From NCBI GenBank assembly GCA_037951105.1, contig JBAMJV010009121.1:1-64000 (forward strand): a stretch of 64,000 nucleotides of DNA. The letters are read 5' to 3'. The translations under genes were made by a program, and so were the position numbers. Below, piece after piece: positions 43,869 to 54,139 of this stretch; position 1 is the first letter of the stretch, and every line of letters starts with the position of its first letter. The notes under the pieces are model-generated. The model ran no database searches. It was not told the DNA's origin and saw nothing but the letters and a program-made list of their open reading frames with translations. Origin of the DNA: Echinarachnius parma. Lineage: Eukaryota > Echinodermata > Echinoidea > Clypeasteroida > Echinarachniidae.

Positions 43869-44427
43869 TGAGTTTTAAAAAAGAAGCTAGACATCCAGCC
43901 ACCTATATTCAAACTTATATGGCTAATTGAAAAAAACAATTCAGAATCCCTTTACATGTACTAAGAACTTATAAGCAAAACTTAGATCGCATCAATAGTT
44001 AGAATTTCCAGTTTGTATTAAGATCTTGTATGCTGTCATTTCAGGTGACTCTCTGCTAATAATAAGATACAGTATGAGATGTCACAAAAGAACTATTATA
44101 TCTAGCTCTAAACATCAATATATTTCCACAAAAAGATATTTAAATTCTTAATCTACTCAGACTAGATCTTATTATGGCATTAATTGTCTTTCCTGTATAA
44201 GGCAATGATCTCGCAACTTTTGAATATTGGCCTGCATAAGTTGCAAAAGGGAGAATCCACCATTTATAAATCATCTGAACATTCTCAAGTAGCGGAAAAA
44301 TATAACACGGACAATTTCTTTTTAAATCAATTAACGCTGTAAATTGGTTTCTACAATCCCATTTTCCTTGCTCTTTTTCATTTATAATACAACAAAAGAC
44401 ATTTGAACAAATGGAATAAATCATCTC
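43869..44427. other. AT-rich spacer, nothing recognised
   Basis: A minus-strand 94-codon ORF at 44424-44140 shows no family pattern and no splice context. Left unassigned. Confidence 0.4.
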
Positions 44428-44823
44428 TTAAAGGGATCTAGTAACTTTGTTGAGATGTGCAAAAACTGATGAATGGTTGATGCAATGTATACTGTTGTTA
44501 TCTCATATGTCCTCAGGGTATTGTGTGAAAATTTCAGGTCAAATGGACAATGTATGGCCAAGTAATGAGCGAAAATGCAAAGTGATATTGGGTGATATTC
44601 ACCAACTCACTGCATTCACTTTGTACAGGGATGAAAATCTCGCCCGGAGATTTTCTTATCTAAATACTTCAATCATACATATCTTTGTAATGAAAGGGAA
44701 ATTTGAAAAACCGAAAGCTGTCCCATGATTTTATTGTTAATACGAATACAACAAGGTATAAAGGAACCGCTAGAATTACAATTTTATTTTGAGGATTTGG
44801 ACAATGTTACTAAGTCCCTTTAA
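44428..44823. mobile_element. TTAA element, family T1, well-preserved inverted copy
   Basis: Begins TTAAAGGGATCTAGTAAC and ends GTTACTAAGTCCCTTTAA. Close to 103-485 inverted and to 47687-48073. Confidence 0.85.
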
Positions 44824-44982
44824 GCGATTTACATTTCGCTTTCACAATGATTAAACCGCAACTTGCTGCACCGCGCTGATAGCTAACATGAGCGAAACCT
44901 TACATGAGCGAAGACTCGTTAACCAAAATAAAAGGACGGTCCAACCATCTATTATTTTGACGTCTTACAATCAATACAACCG

Positions 44983-45260
44983 AACATGGTGGCTTTGCGG
45001 TTAGAGTGTCCGCCTCATGCACGGGAGGTCCTGGGTTCGAACCCGGACCGGGTCATACCAAGGACTTTAAAAATGATACCTTCTGCCTTCTAGCCAGGAG
45101 CTCGGAATGTACAGAATGGATAAGGGGAAACTAATTACACGAGTTACCAGAGGACTGGCCCCCTTCTGTAGCTTTTGAAACATTTAGTAGACGTGTCGTC
45201 TAGGGCTAATGAATTGGAGATATGCGCCAGAATTGGCACGGGAAGGACTTTAACTAACTG
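44983..45260 (+). mobile_element. tRNA-derived SINE
   Basis: A box TGGCTTTGCGGTTAGAGTG and B box GGTTCGAACCC about 30 bp apart, then body CATACCAAGGACTTTAAAAA and a diverged tail. Lies just downstream of the DD-TM-DD gene's poly(A) signal. Confidence 0.75.
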
Positions 45261-45334
45261 ACATAACATCAATAGAACTTCGCGAAAAGGAGGTTAAAAG
45301 CCATAATTGTTGTAACCAATCTCTTAAATTATAT

Positions 45335-45340
45335 TTTATT
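45335..45340 (-). terminator. poly(A) signal AATAAA of the DD-TM-DD gene
   Basis: AATAAA on the minus strand about 68 nt after the stop codon, a normal position for a short 3'UTR. Confidence 0.55.
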
Positions 45341-45407
45341 TCATATATGAGACAACAATCTCGCAACTCTTTAAAATTCGGATTGCTAATATATTGGACA
45401 ATAATCT

Positions 45408-45876
45408 TTAAGCAGGAAAGTACTTGTCAGAAAGTGCCGCAAGTTCCGCTTTTACAAGAGCATCGCGCAACATGGCGCTTCTTGGGACCTTCCCCTGGTC
45501 GTGTTTTTTCATCCACCAATCGCTCAGCATGTCGAATGTTCCCTGAGATGTTGTTCTTGTTCCCTGTACGTTTGTTTCTTGGTAACGAGTGATTTGCGCA
45601 GGGGCAAATTCAAGGCTCAGGCCTAGTTTGTAAACGTGAGAATTCGGGATCTCTTCAGCGAGTAGCCATAATTGTGTCTCTCCTGTCGGGTTTGGTGTCA
45701 TTACCCGACTTGAATTTTCAGAGGGCGGTTTTGCATACATTACCGCTAATCCTATAATACAAATTGCGACGCTCACGAATACAACTACACGTGTATTGAG
45801 TAAATGTTTCCCTTGACCAAGTCCGTTAGGCACCATTTTCTCTGTCTTGTAGTTTGTGCCATCGTGTACGTCAGAC
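45408..45876 (-). CDS. DD-TM-DD gene exon 4 (helix and second death domain)
   Basis: Acceptor AATTTCCAAACAG precedes 45876. The exon opens SDVHDGTNYKTEK, then the membrane helix, a short polar linker and the second death-like domain, ending DKYFPA and a stop at 45410-45408. Confidence 0.88.
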
Positions 45877-48800
45877 CTGTTTGGAAATTAAAAGGAAACC
45901 CACATTACATTTTACGTTCTGGATACAGAATCGTTCAAAATCGTTGGATCGACCGCATAAATTATTGAATTGATTAACCAAAATGATCCTGGTATCTCGT
46001 CACAGGTGCAAGGTCCCCCCACTTTATATTGGCCGTGTGTACGTTGCTTGATCGTTCACAATGTTTAAGCCTAATTGAGGCAAAAACATTAAGGGATTTT
46101 TCTTCATAACAGTTAATCTAAAGTGAAAATAACAAGTTTACCCAGATTTGAATGCCGCTCGAATCATATTTAGCATAATCATGATACAGTATATTTTCCT
46201 CAAACTCACAAATTCCACAAATTAAGAAAAGTTCGGAGGGTGTAGATAGGAAAAATGGGGAGGAAGGAAAATGTGATGATTATGTCAAAGGAAGAATATA
46301 ACATGGAAATACGAGTAGGGAAGAAAGAGATAAAGACAATAATGAATGGGAGAAATAAATCATAACGGCTCATGTAGAGCGCTGTTTTCATTTGAATAGC
46401 ACCCGTTTAAACAAGAGGGCGCTATTAACAAATACCTGGAAGAGTACAATTTATTCATCAAAATTGTAAAATGGTTTATTGATTCATTGGTTTATTTGAT
46501 TTTCATTTGAACGATTTAATTTGTTGGAAAAGGGGGGTTTGTTTGAAGAAAAAAAAAAATATTATTTGTATCATGAATTCTTTTATGAAGTAATATGAAC
46601 CGTTGATGATTTAAGATTTGGTGGTATAATACAGAGACAACTTTTAAGTAATAATACACAGTACTTTGCTTATAATGACATCAAGGAAAATACATTTTCA
46701 CTGTGGAGTTAATTTTTAGATTGTACTGCACGGACTGATTGTAATTTATGTTTTGTAGATCACAGACCAAAGTCACCGAATCTGAGAATGCGACCATAAC
46801 TATGATTGTTCTTGTTCTCTTTTCGATCGACACACAGTGACTATTTTGGCTGGTAAATATATAATTATGAAATCTTAAACTAATTTGGTATTAGCCTACC
46901 TGTTTGCTTGATACTGGTGAGTTGAATCTGAAAAAAATATCGATGATAATATTATGTTATACGTTGAATAATTACCGTGCCATAGGAACATAGATAATAC
47001 ACACTAAGAAATATATCACCCTATAGCTGCTACAATAGCAGTACCATACCGTAGAACACCATCGTCAAGCACCCCCAAGCACCAATATGCATCTTGCTTT
47101 TAAAGAGCGCCCGCTCCAAACGGGAAACTTTAATCAAGAATGCAAATAATGGTGAGGAATATTCATGAGGATAATTATGGAGGTGAATCTCATGGAAACG
47201 TCTTTAAAAGCAAGATGCGTATAGGTGCTTGGTGGGTGCTTGACGATGGTGTTCTACGGTATGTGGTGTAGACTGGCACATTAAGGGTGCATCTGCAAAC
47301 CCAATAAGGTGCAAACCCTATTTTTGGGTGCAGAATTGCACCATTAATGGTGTACATTTGAACCTTTATTTTCTAGTTTGTACAATTAATATAATTGTTA
47401 ATAATAGTCACTATAATACAAAGAAATAAGCAAGTTAACAACAATTGTTATTTCCAGTAATTGTTTGCTTCCGGCCCCTTAATAAAGTGAGTTATACAAA
47501 CTATGCACGAATGTGACCAGTGAGATCACCAGATGGTTAGAGCTTTGACATGAGGTTCATTAGTAATATCCACATTCTCTGCTTTATGATTATATATACT
47601 AGTAACTGTGCATTCTAGATGTAAGATTTTATAAATATGTTCCAAAGCTATAAGGTCGATGTAATAACGTTACAATGTTTGCATGATTAAAGGGATCTGG
47701 TAACTTTTTTGACATGTGCAAAAAGTGATGAATGGTTGATGCAATGTATATTGTTGCTATCTCATATGTCCACAGGGTATTGTGTGAACATTTCAAGTCA
47801 AATGGACATTGCATGGCCAAGTAATGAGCGGAAATGCAAAGTGATAGTCACTAACTCACTGCACTCACTTTGTACACGGTAAGAAAAACTCCACCAGAGT
47901 TTTTCTTATCTGAATACTTCAATCGTACATATCTTTGTAACGAAAGGGAAATTTGAAAAACCGTAACCTGTCCCATGATTTTATTGGTAATACGAATACA
48001 ATAAGGTATGAGGGAACCGCTAGAATAAAAATGTTATTTTGAGGATTTGGACAATGTTACTAAGTCCCTTTAACGTCTTCGATCGCCGCCAATGGAAAAT
48101 GAATGATTGAAATAGAGATATGAATTCTCACGATAAACTCTTCTCTCCCTATACAGTATATCTTTGTCTGCTATTGCTGTGAATCACTTATTACACATTT
48201 TCGTAATATAATTAACACTGGTTATGAAGGAACAGTTCTTATAAATGGTTCGCTAGCTATACAATACATCGTCGAACCAACATGGATACAATTTTAAACT
48301 TACCTTCGAATTCTATTATCCCCCCCTTTTGTCCAAGTACAGTAGTAAGTGATGTCAGCCCACATGACTCGAAACTCTCCCGAAGCATTTCTTTATGCGA
48401 GGGTCCACATCCGTTCGCAGTCTTCCACGCCATGAGAACTTCCGTCGCCGCCTTAGTGTTGTCATAAGAACACCTTTGCCGAATATTATCAATCTCGTTC
48501 CATGAATACCCGAGTTTGTTGCCAAGTTCGTCTAGCTTACCATGTGGGACTTGTTTCGCTAATTTAAGGATGATGTCATCGGTCAGATTTCTTGGCGTCC
48601 TAAAAAGAATATACAACGCACTTAAGTGTCGCCAGCTGTTTAACCGATACTACACCTACGATATAATATGAATGATGAATGATGCGCTACCAATGATAGA
48701 GAAACAAAATGGTGATCTCGATATTGTACAATATATAATTATTTCTAACGCGTCGGATATAATATTTCGGTCCAATGTTTTGTAAAGCTTAATTTCGAGT

Positions 48801-49166
48801 GTTTCTTTGGCAGACATGTATTCTTAAATTGTGTAACAAAAAAGACAGTTTGGAAAAGTGTGATATTGAATGTTAATTATACAACTGGGAAATATCTAAC
48901 AAACATGTAATCTTCTCAACTACATTCTGCCTAAACATTAATTATACCTATGTAAACCTTTTCAATTATTTAACATTAGGAGTGACAGCAGTTTGAAAAC
49001 CTAGTATTTATCTTTACGAAATACGTTAACTTCATGAACACCTTGTTAATTAATACAATATATCACAATAAACCCAATGAATCTTACCTAGCAGAAGTTG
49101 ATGTTGCCATGCTGTAGTTAATCTCACGTTTCTTACTCCTGTTATTCCCTTAGTCAATTTTACTTT
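45408..49166 (-). CDS. Death-domain / transmembrane / death-domain protein, complete four-exon gene
   Basis: Exons 49088-49166 (ATG at 49110), 48304-48599, 46900-46927 and 45408-45876 join with GT-AG introns to 816 nt, exactly 271 codons plus stop, with no frameshift. Residues about 14-97 form a death domain (LAKQVPHGKLDELGNKLGY, WNEI, AATEVLMAWK). Residues 146-164 are one strongly hydrophobic helix (VVVFVSVAICIIGLAVMYA) bounded by R145 and K165. Residues about 185-269 are a second death-like domain (LWLLAEEIPNSHVYKLGLSL, FDMLSDWW, MLRDALVKAELAAL). There is no N-terminal signal peptide. Death domains normally make cytosolic contacts in apoptosis and innate immune signalling, so two of them either side of a single helix is odd. 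Death-domain genes are known to be numerous in sea urchins. Two TTAA/MITE insertions sit in intron 2. The gene model is strong; the role is inferred only from the domains. Confidence 0.85.
45877..46899. other. Intron 3 of the DD-TM-DD gene
   Basis: AT-rich sequence with no recognised element; flanked by a GTAGGC donor and AAACAG acceptor on the minus strand. Confidence 0.5.
46900..46927 (-). CDS. DD-TM-DD gene exon 3 (28-nt microexon)
   Basis: A 28-nt exon between TTTTTTTCAG and GTAGGC. Joined to exons 2 and 4 it keeps the frame and encodes the polar linker DSTHQYQANR. Skipping it would shift the frame before the membrane helix, so it could act as a switch for loss of the helix and second domain. 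Confidence 0.75.
47046..47262. mobile_element. MITE in intron 2 of the DD-TM-DD gene
   Basis: Inverted ends of about 60 bp: ATACCGTAGAACACCATCG and CGATGGTGTTCTACGGTAT. Inner ATGCATCTTGCTTTTAAAG and its inverse. Arms nearly identical, so recent. Confidence 0.88.
47687..48073. mobile_element. TTAA element, family T1, in intron 2 of the DD-TM-DD gene
   Basis: Begins TTAAAGGGATCTGGTAAC and ends GTTACTAAGTCCCTTTAA; very close to the copy at 44428-44823. Confidence 0.85.
48304..48599 (-). CDS. DD-TM-DD gene exon 2 (first death domain)
   Basis: Acceptor ATTCTTTTTAG precedes 48599 and the consensus donor GTAAGT follows 48304. 296 nt encode the whole first death domain, then GGIIEFE. The split Arg codon with exon 1 and split Asp codon with exon 3 both resolve. 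Confidence 0.88.
49088..49166 (-). CDS. DD-TM-DD gene exon 1 (5'UTR and start)
   Basis: ATG at 49110-49108 gives MATSTSA plus two bases of an Arg codon, then donor GTAAGA after 49088. The exon is preceded at 49167 by TTTTCACAG, a good acceptor, so an upstream non-coding exon is likely; its location was not found. Confidence 0.75.
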
Positions 49167-49217
49167 CTGTGAAAAGATTGATATAAATGTTTGTTAATAA
49201 GCTATATGCCCTGCTAA

Positions 49218-49500
49218 ATGACACATAATCCCCCGAATAAACAAAACATTCAGGATATCCGTCCTAAAGACTCATTCACATCGCCAAACAAACCGAAACC
49301 ATACAGACACCAGACCGACACTAAACCGAACAGATACCGACGTCAAACTGTGCTCAGGCCGACCCGAAAACGAACCCACACCGACGCCAAACAAAACCCA
49401 GACCAATGCCGAACAGAACCCAGACCAACTGTTACACCAAACCTATAATCGCCCGACAACACCCAGACGAAATACCGACTGAATTCGACAGCAAATTGAA
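49218..49500. repeat. Degenerate CCGAC/CAAAC short tandem repeat
   Basis: Repeated CCGACGCCAAAC and AACCCAGACCAA units; a weaker stretch resumes at 49690-49800. The Pro/Thr/Arg-rich ORF across it is an artefact. Confidence 0.6.
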
Positions 49501-50297
49501 ACTATTTCGATCTGGCCCCATTTTACACAATGTATTACATTTGTGTTAATGTAAACTAGAATGTCAACAGCCATCATCATGGAGCATTGCAGCTGTTGCC
49601 ATAATAGTAAAAATAATTGGACACCTACAATACTCATAACAATTGCTAAATGTATCTGCTGTGGGGCCAAGGTTTCGGTTTTGACTCAGTATGATTGCGT
49701 GTGCCGAACGTACGCTGAAATCGGGTGCGGAATGCAAGACTCAAGACCGAACATAAATTCCGACACCAAATTGACATCACCCCAAAACAACCCTGAATAC
49801 GTTGGTCTGTGTCAGTCTTGCCAGTGTGACCAGGGTATTATAGAACTGAGCCCATACAACAGGGCCCATATAAATTCATCAAACCCCGATAGCTTAGTTT
49901 CATACTAAATCTATTTCAGATCATGCAGTTTAGCCACACACGATTCTTAGCTTCCAATTATGATTAGCTGGGTTTTATAGCCCTAGGTACCAACTAAGTT
50001 AACCCTAGTTAGTAACTACAGAATCATGTGTTAAATACTTAGCCACGTCATCCTATACAGGATGGCCCACACAAAACGGAACGAGGCACTTCCCAAAATA
50101 AAGTAACACAATTAACATGTCCATCGGATAGGGAGTTACGATGCCAAAAATATTCATGTTGGTCGTGTAGTTTTTGTTTTAGGGCGCTCTGAGTGACACG
50201 ATGTCAGGTTCCCATTTTTGTCAATTTTTACCAAGTCATTGCCCGATAATTCGCACTTACTGCCCGTTATAGCATCGGACAACTGCCCATTCTTTCG

Positions 50298-50717
50298 TTA
50301 AAGGGGGCCACCAGGCAAAGAACAACACATAGTTAAATGTTTTGGTACCGCTTTGTGATATCAAATAGATACCCAACATTTTGAAAAGGGTTGTGTAAAT
50401 CAATAAACAAAGCAATACATTACCACCACTTACGGAACCACTATTATTTCCTGGTTCCATACAGGCCAAACATTTGCGAGTGCGCCAATGCTATTCACGC
50501 GTACGTTTGGAGACAATATATTCCCGGACGATTATGTGGATAAAGTATTCTCGTACATACAGACCCATGAACGCAAGCTTTAGAATGGTGATGCGTTTTC
50601 CAATTATATATTTTTTGTTCTGGAAACATATTTTTGTGAACTTTTTTTTGTTGTGACTACTAAAGATGTAACCTTTTATTTATAAGAATATAATTTTTGG
50701 GTAGTGGTACCCTTTAA
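50298..50717. mobile_element. TTAA element, family T2, inverted copy nested in B
   Basis: Begins TTAAAGGGGGCCACCAGGC and ends GGTAGTGGTACCCTTTAA; shares the interior of 34471-34959. Confidence 0.8.
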
Positions 50718-50918
50718 CCAGCTGAATGCACTCTAACAAAGGCGCGCGTACTGCTCCTTTATAATGGGCCGTAAGTGCAAATTATCGGGCACTGACTTGG
50801 TAAAAATTGACAAAAATGGAAACCTGACATGGTGTCACTCACAGCGCCCTAAAACATTAAATACTCATCCAAAATGACTGTTCTTGGTATCGTTTTTCAT
50901 TGGACATAATAATGTTGT

Positions 50919-51829
50919 TACAGTCAAACCTGTCTATAGCGGCCACTCTAGGGACCGACGAAAAGCGGTCGCTATAGACAGTTGGTCGCATTAGACAGGA
51001 TGGCGGCCATTTTGAATGTATGGTCGCATATCGTGACTATATGCACATGTGTAATTAATTGACATATGTACACGCACGTTTCGATAGTTAGTTACACTTA
51101 GTATTTGTTGCATGAATAACCACAATAAAACTGAAATTATATATCAATGGCGTTATATTTAATATGATATTAAATGTGTGTATTATCTTTCACGTGAAAT
51201 AGAAAATACAAAATGTGTCAATGTGCCATTTATGATGTTTTTCATCCTGACAGAATCAGCTACGGGTATGCACAGTATAGGTTTCTATAGAATTCTGAAG
51301 TAAAAAAATGCAAAATGCAAAATGCAAACTTTTCGCAATAAGCGCAAGGATTATCATTGAAAAGATTGAGAAAAACTCCGCCTCGGCGATTGAAATTTGT
51401 TAGTGATGTTGTGATGTTAAGTACTGTGCCTTTGTTCAACGCATTTCTGTATCAGCACCGTGTACTGAAGAGCTTGAATATTCTTTGTTTATGAGTTGAA
51501 TGACTTTTGTTGGTATTTTAGCGTCTGTCTGAAGTTCATTGCCATTTTAAAAGCTTGTTTTTTGCGTTGACATGCTCAGAATTGGAGCCTTGAGCGACCA
51601 GAGGCAACAGATTTGATGCCTTGGTCGCTCAATCGCTAATTTTGTGGTCGCTATACACAGATTTATATGTGTGTCGGGACCAAAAAAGGGTGGTCGCTGG
51701 TCGCGTTAGGCAGGTGGTCGCATTACGCAGGTCGCTTAACACATCATTTTTCACGGGGGGACCAGAGAGCGGTCGTTATGAGCAGGTGGTCGCTATAGAC
51801 AGGTGGTCGCATTGGCAGGTATGACTGTA
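50919..51829. mobile_element. Pogo-like TIR element with TA target duplication, nested in B
   Basis: TA-CAGTCAAACCTGTCTATAG at the left and GGTATGACTG-TA at the right. Subterminal GGTCGCTATAGACAG motifs repeat at both ends. The flanking B sequence is restored if one TA is removed. No transposase; looks like a non-autonomous Tc1/mariner-pogo relative. Confidence 0.78.
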
Positions 51830-52189
51830 CTTTATTTTGGGAAGTGCCCCGTTTCGTTTTTTGGGGGCCACCCTGTATAGACTGAGCATGGAAATATAAA
51901 GCTAGCTGGGTTTTACAATTAGTTTTATCAACTAAGCTAGAAGGGTTTTTATATATATGGTCCCTAACCCTATAGTTGGCATATCAAAGGCCGAGTCTGA
52001 TGCGTGTTAGTGTAAGTTTGTATGATTTCATAAAATGTTGCTATGCTAAACTCTTCATAGTTAGTTAATGTTGATCCAGCCTCGCAACCCACCTGCCCAA
52101 ATTCCACAACATTGTTTGTAACAAATGTAAGCATTTACAACTGTAATGTGCATTTAATTATATTCATGCCCTACCTTATATACTCTCTT

Positions 52190-52470
52190 AATGTATTGGA
52201 GTGGAAATACACTCTTAGTGACCACTTCGTTTAGAGTGGAATCCACTCCTAACCTTAAATGGACCCACTCCAATTCTGGAGTGGAAGTTTTCACTCTTTT
52301 CAGGGGTGGATTTCCACTCCCCGTTACACTCCTTAATGAATAATTTTACTGACCACTTCGTTTAGAGTGGATTCCACTCTTAACCTAGAGTTGATCTTTT
52401 TTAAACTCCAATTCTGGAGTGGATATTTTCACTCTTTTCAGGGGGTGGATTCCACTCCCCCTTCCACTCC
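52190..52470. repeat. Tandem repeat with GGAGTGGA/TCCACTCC palindromes
   Basis: Two units of about 130 bp share TGACCACTTCGTTTAGAGTGG and TTTTCACTCTTTTCAGGGG. A third, partial unit is displaced to 53039-53105 by a TTAA insertion. Confidence 0.8.
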
Positions 52471-53038
52471 TTAAAGGGATAGTTCCTCTTCTAAAAAACA
52501 TCCAAACAGTTTCCAGTTGACGGGTGGGGATGACTGTAACACACACACAAAAAATCAGATCGAACAGCCCTATTATTTGGATTCTACGAATGAAAAACCA
52601 ATGCGTCCCTCCATCAAACTATACATCGGCCAGTAAAGGAGTTTAACTGATTTAGCATAATATTACAACAATATTGTACTTATTCTGGTATGAGATTGTG
52701 AAGCCGACATTTGTAAATGTATGTCACGGAAAAAAAGATTTAAAAAATGAAGAATATGTGATTACATGTAGTCAGTTTAAGCGAGGTTTGGTTATTTTGT
52801 TTAGTATCCGCTTATGCCGTTGTTATTTATGCGCGGGTCACGTAGCTAGCGCGGGTCACGTTAGGGTCACGCATAACGACGTAGTACTCCGTGGAATCCG
52901 TGTGCGAACCTTCTCACCGGGTGAATACACGTATAATGCACAATTAAATGTTGGACGACGGTTTATTAGTTGTAGGTCTATAACTCCACGAAAAAGAGAT
53001 TTCTAGCCCTAATTTCATAAAAGACAATGACCCTTTAA
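52471..53038. mobile_element. TTAA element, family T3, inverted copy in the tandem repeat
   Basis: Begins TTAAAGGGATAGTTCCTC and ends AATGACCCTTTAA. The uninterrupted repeat unit has one TTAA at the same place, so insertion duplicated TTAA. Confidence 0.85.
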
Positions 53039-53105
53039 GGAGTCTTATTAGTGACCACTTGATTTAGAGTGGAATCCACCTTTAATCTAGAGTCAATCTA
53101 TCTAG

Positions 53106-54130
53106 AGAGGCAATATTCATCCACGCGCACATGAAAACAGGCAAACACGCACTCATACACACATACCTGCACTATACATAATTCAAATCTATACATTGCA
53201 CAGATTCTAAAAATGCATTTTGTAATAAGTAATGGAAATAAATTATTGTGTCCCCCAGAACGATGTTTAGTGAACACATGATATATGCAAGTTCACATTT
53301 CACTACAAATGAGCCCACAAACTTCTTATAATTTAAAGAAAATAACAATTATTTGCACAAACATTTTAGTACAAGGAAAAGGTAAGTAATTTTCTTGCAC
53401 AACGTTGTATCTTGATAACATGCCAAAGAACATAATGGGTAAACAGCTGTCCACTTGGCTCACATCGTTCTGCCGGTTACACAAAAACATTATGATACAG
53501 TGGAACCTCACTATGTTACATGAAAGTAAAATAAACAAAATAATGTAGAAGGGCTGGGATTAGCTAAATGGCCTCGATGAAAGAGGGTATAATTATATCA
53601 TTCAGAGGTCTCATAAAGAGTTTCCAGTATAATCACATTTCAATTTGAATTGTACATACATTTTCACTGACATTGGATATTTTAATTACATAATTTCCAA
53701 GACATGTTGGCTCTTCCTCGTTCAATTGTTTTTATTTATTTTAACAGAAATTAAATCTATTTTTAAATAATTACGGAACTATTTTTTACAGTGCACTGCA
53801 TTACAAACACACACACATTAAAGGAATCATTTTCAATTACACAATAGTCAAAACTCTTAGATGTCTGAAGGGTGCCCTCTGTTGTTAACTTAATAACTGC
53901 CTTTTGAAAGAAAACAGCCCTGTATCCCAGCAGTGTTTATGGTTGTTTTGTTTTACAGTTCAAGCATTATTTAATTATACAGCCGCTTTGAGAGAGTGGC
54001 ATATACTTATATATGTTAGTGTTGTATTATGAACAAACTACGTGGAATACTCAAGATCACAATACATTTAAAAGAATAATTCAGTTTTAGTTTAGAGGGC
54101 CCTTTGATCAATAGGTGAGATAATGACCCT
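53106..54130. other. Spacer, nothing recognised
   Basis: AT-rich. A short CAGTGGAACCTCACTATGTTAC at 53507-53528 resembles one terminus of a mariner/pogo element but no partner end is seen. Confidence 0.4.
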
Positions 54131-54139
54131 GATAGCAGA

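Larger units (their letters stand above)
50053..51880. mobile_element. MITE family B, copy 2, carrying two nested elements
   Basis: Left end TATACAGGATGGCCC with CACTTCCCAAAATAAAG; right end TTTATTTTGGGAAGTGCC and GGGCCACCCTGTATA. Inner arms GGGCGCTCTGAGTGACAC / GTGTCACTCACAGCGCCC match copy 1 at 17574-18036. Hosts a T2 element and a pogo-like element. Confidence 0.8.

Noticed and set aside
44140..44424. Minus-strand 94-codon ORF
   Set aside because: No recognisable domain, no splice context and no link to a repeat.
44986..45065. A functional tRNA gene
   Set aside because: A and B boxes are present but the cloverleaf does not close; the following body fits a tRNA-derived SINE.
49218..49908. 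Pro/Thr/Arg-rich and Cys-rich ORFs near the death-domain gene
   Set aside because: The first is a short tandem repeat; the second lacks a start context, splice sites or family pattern.
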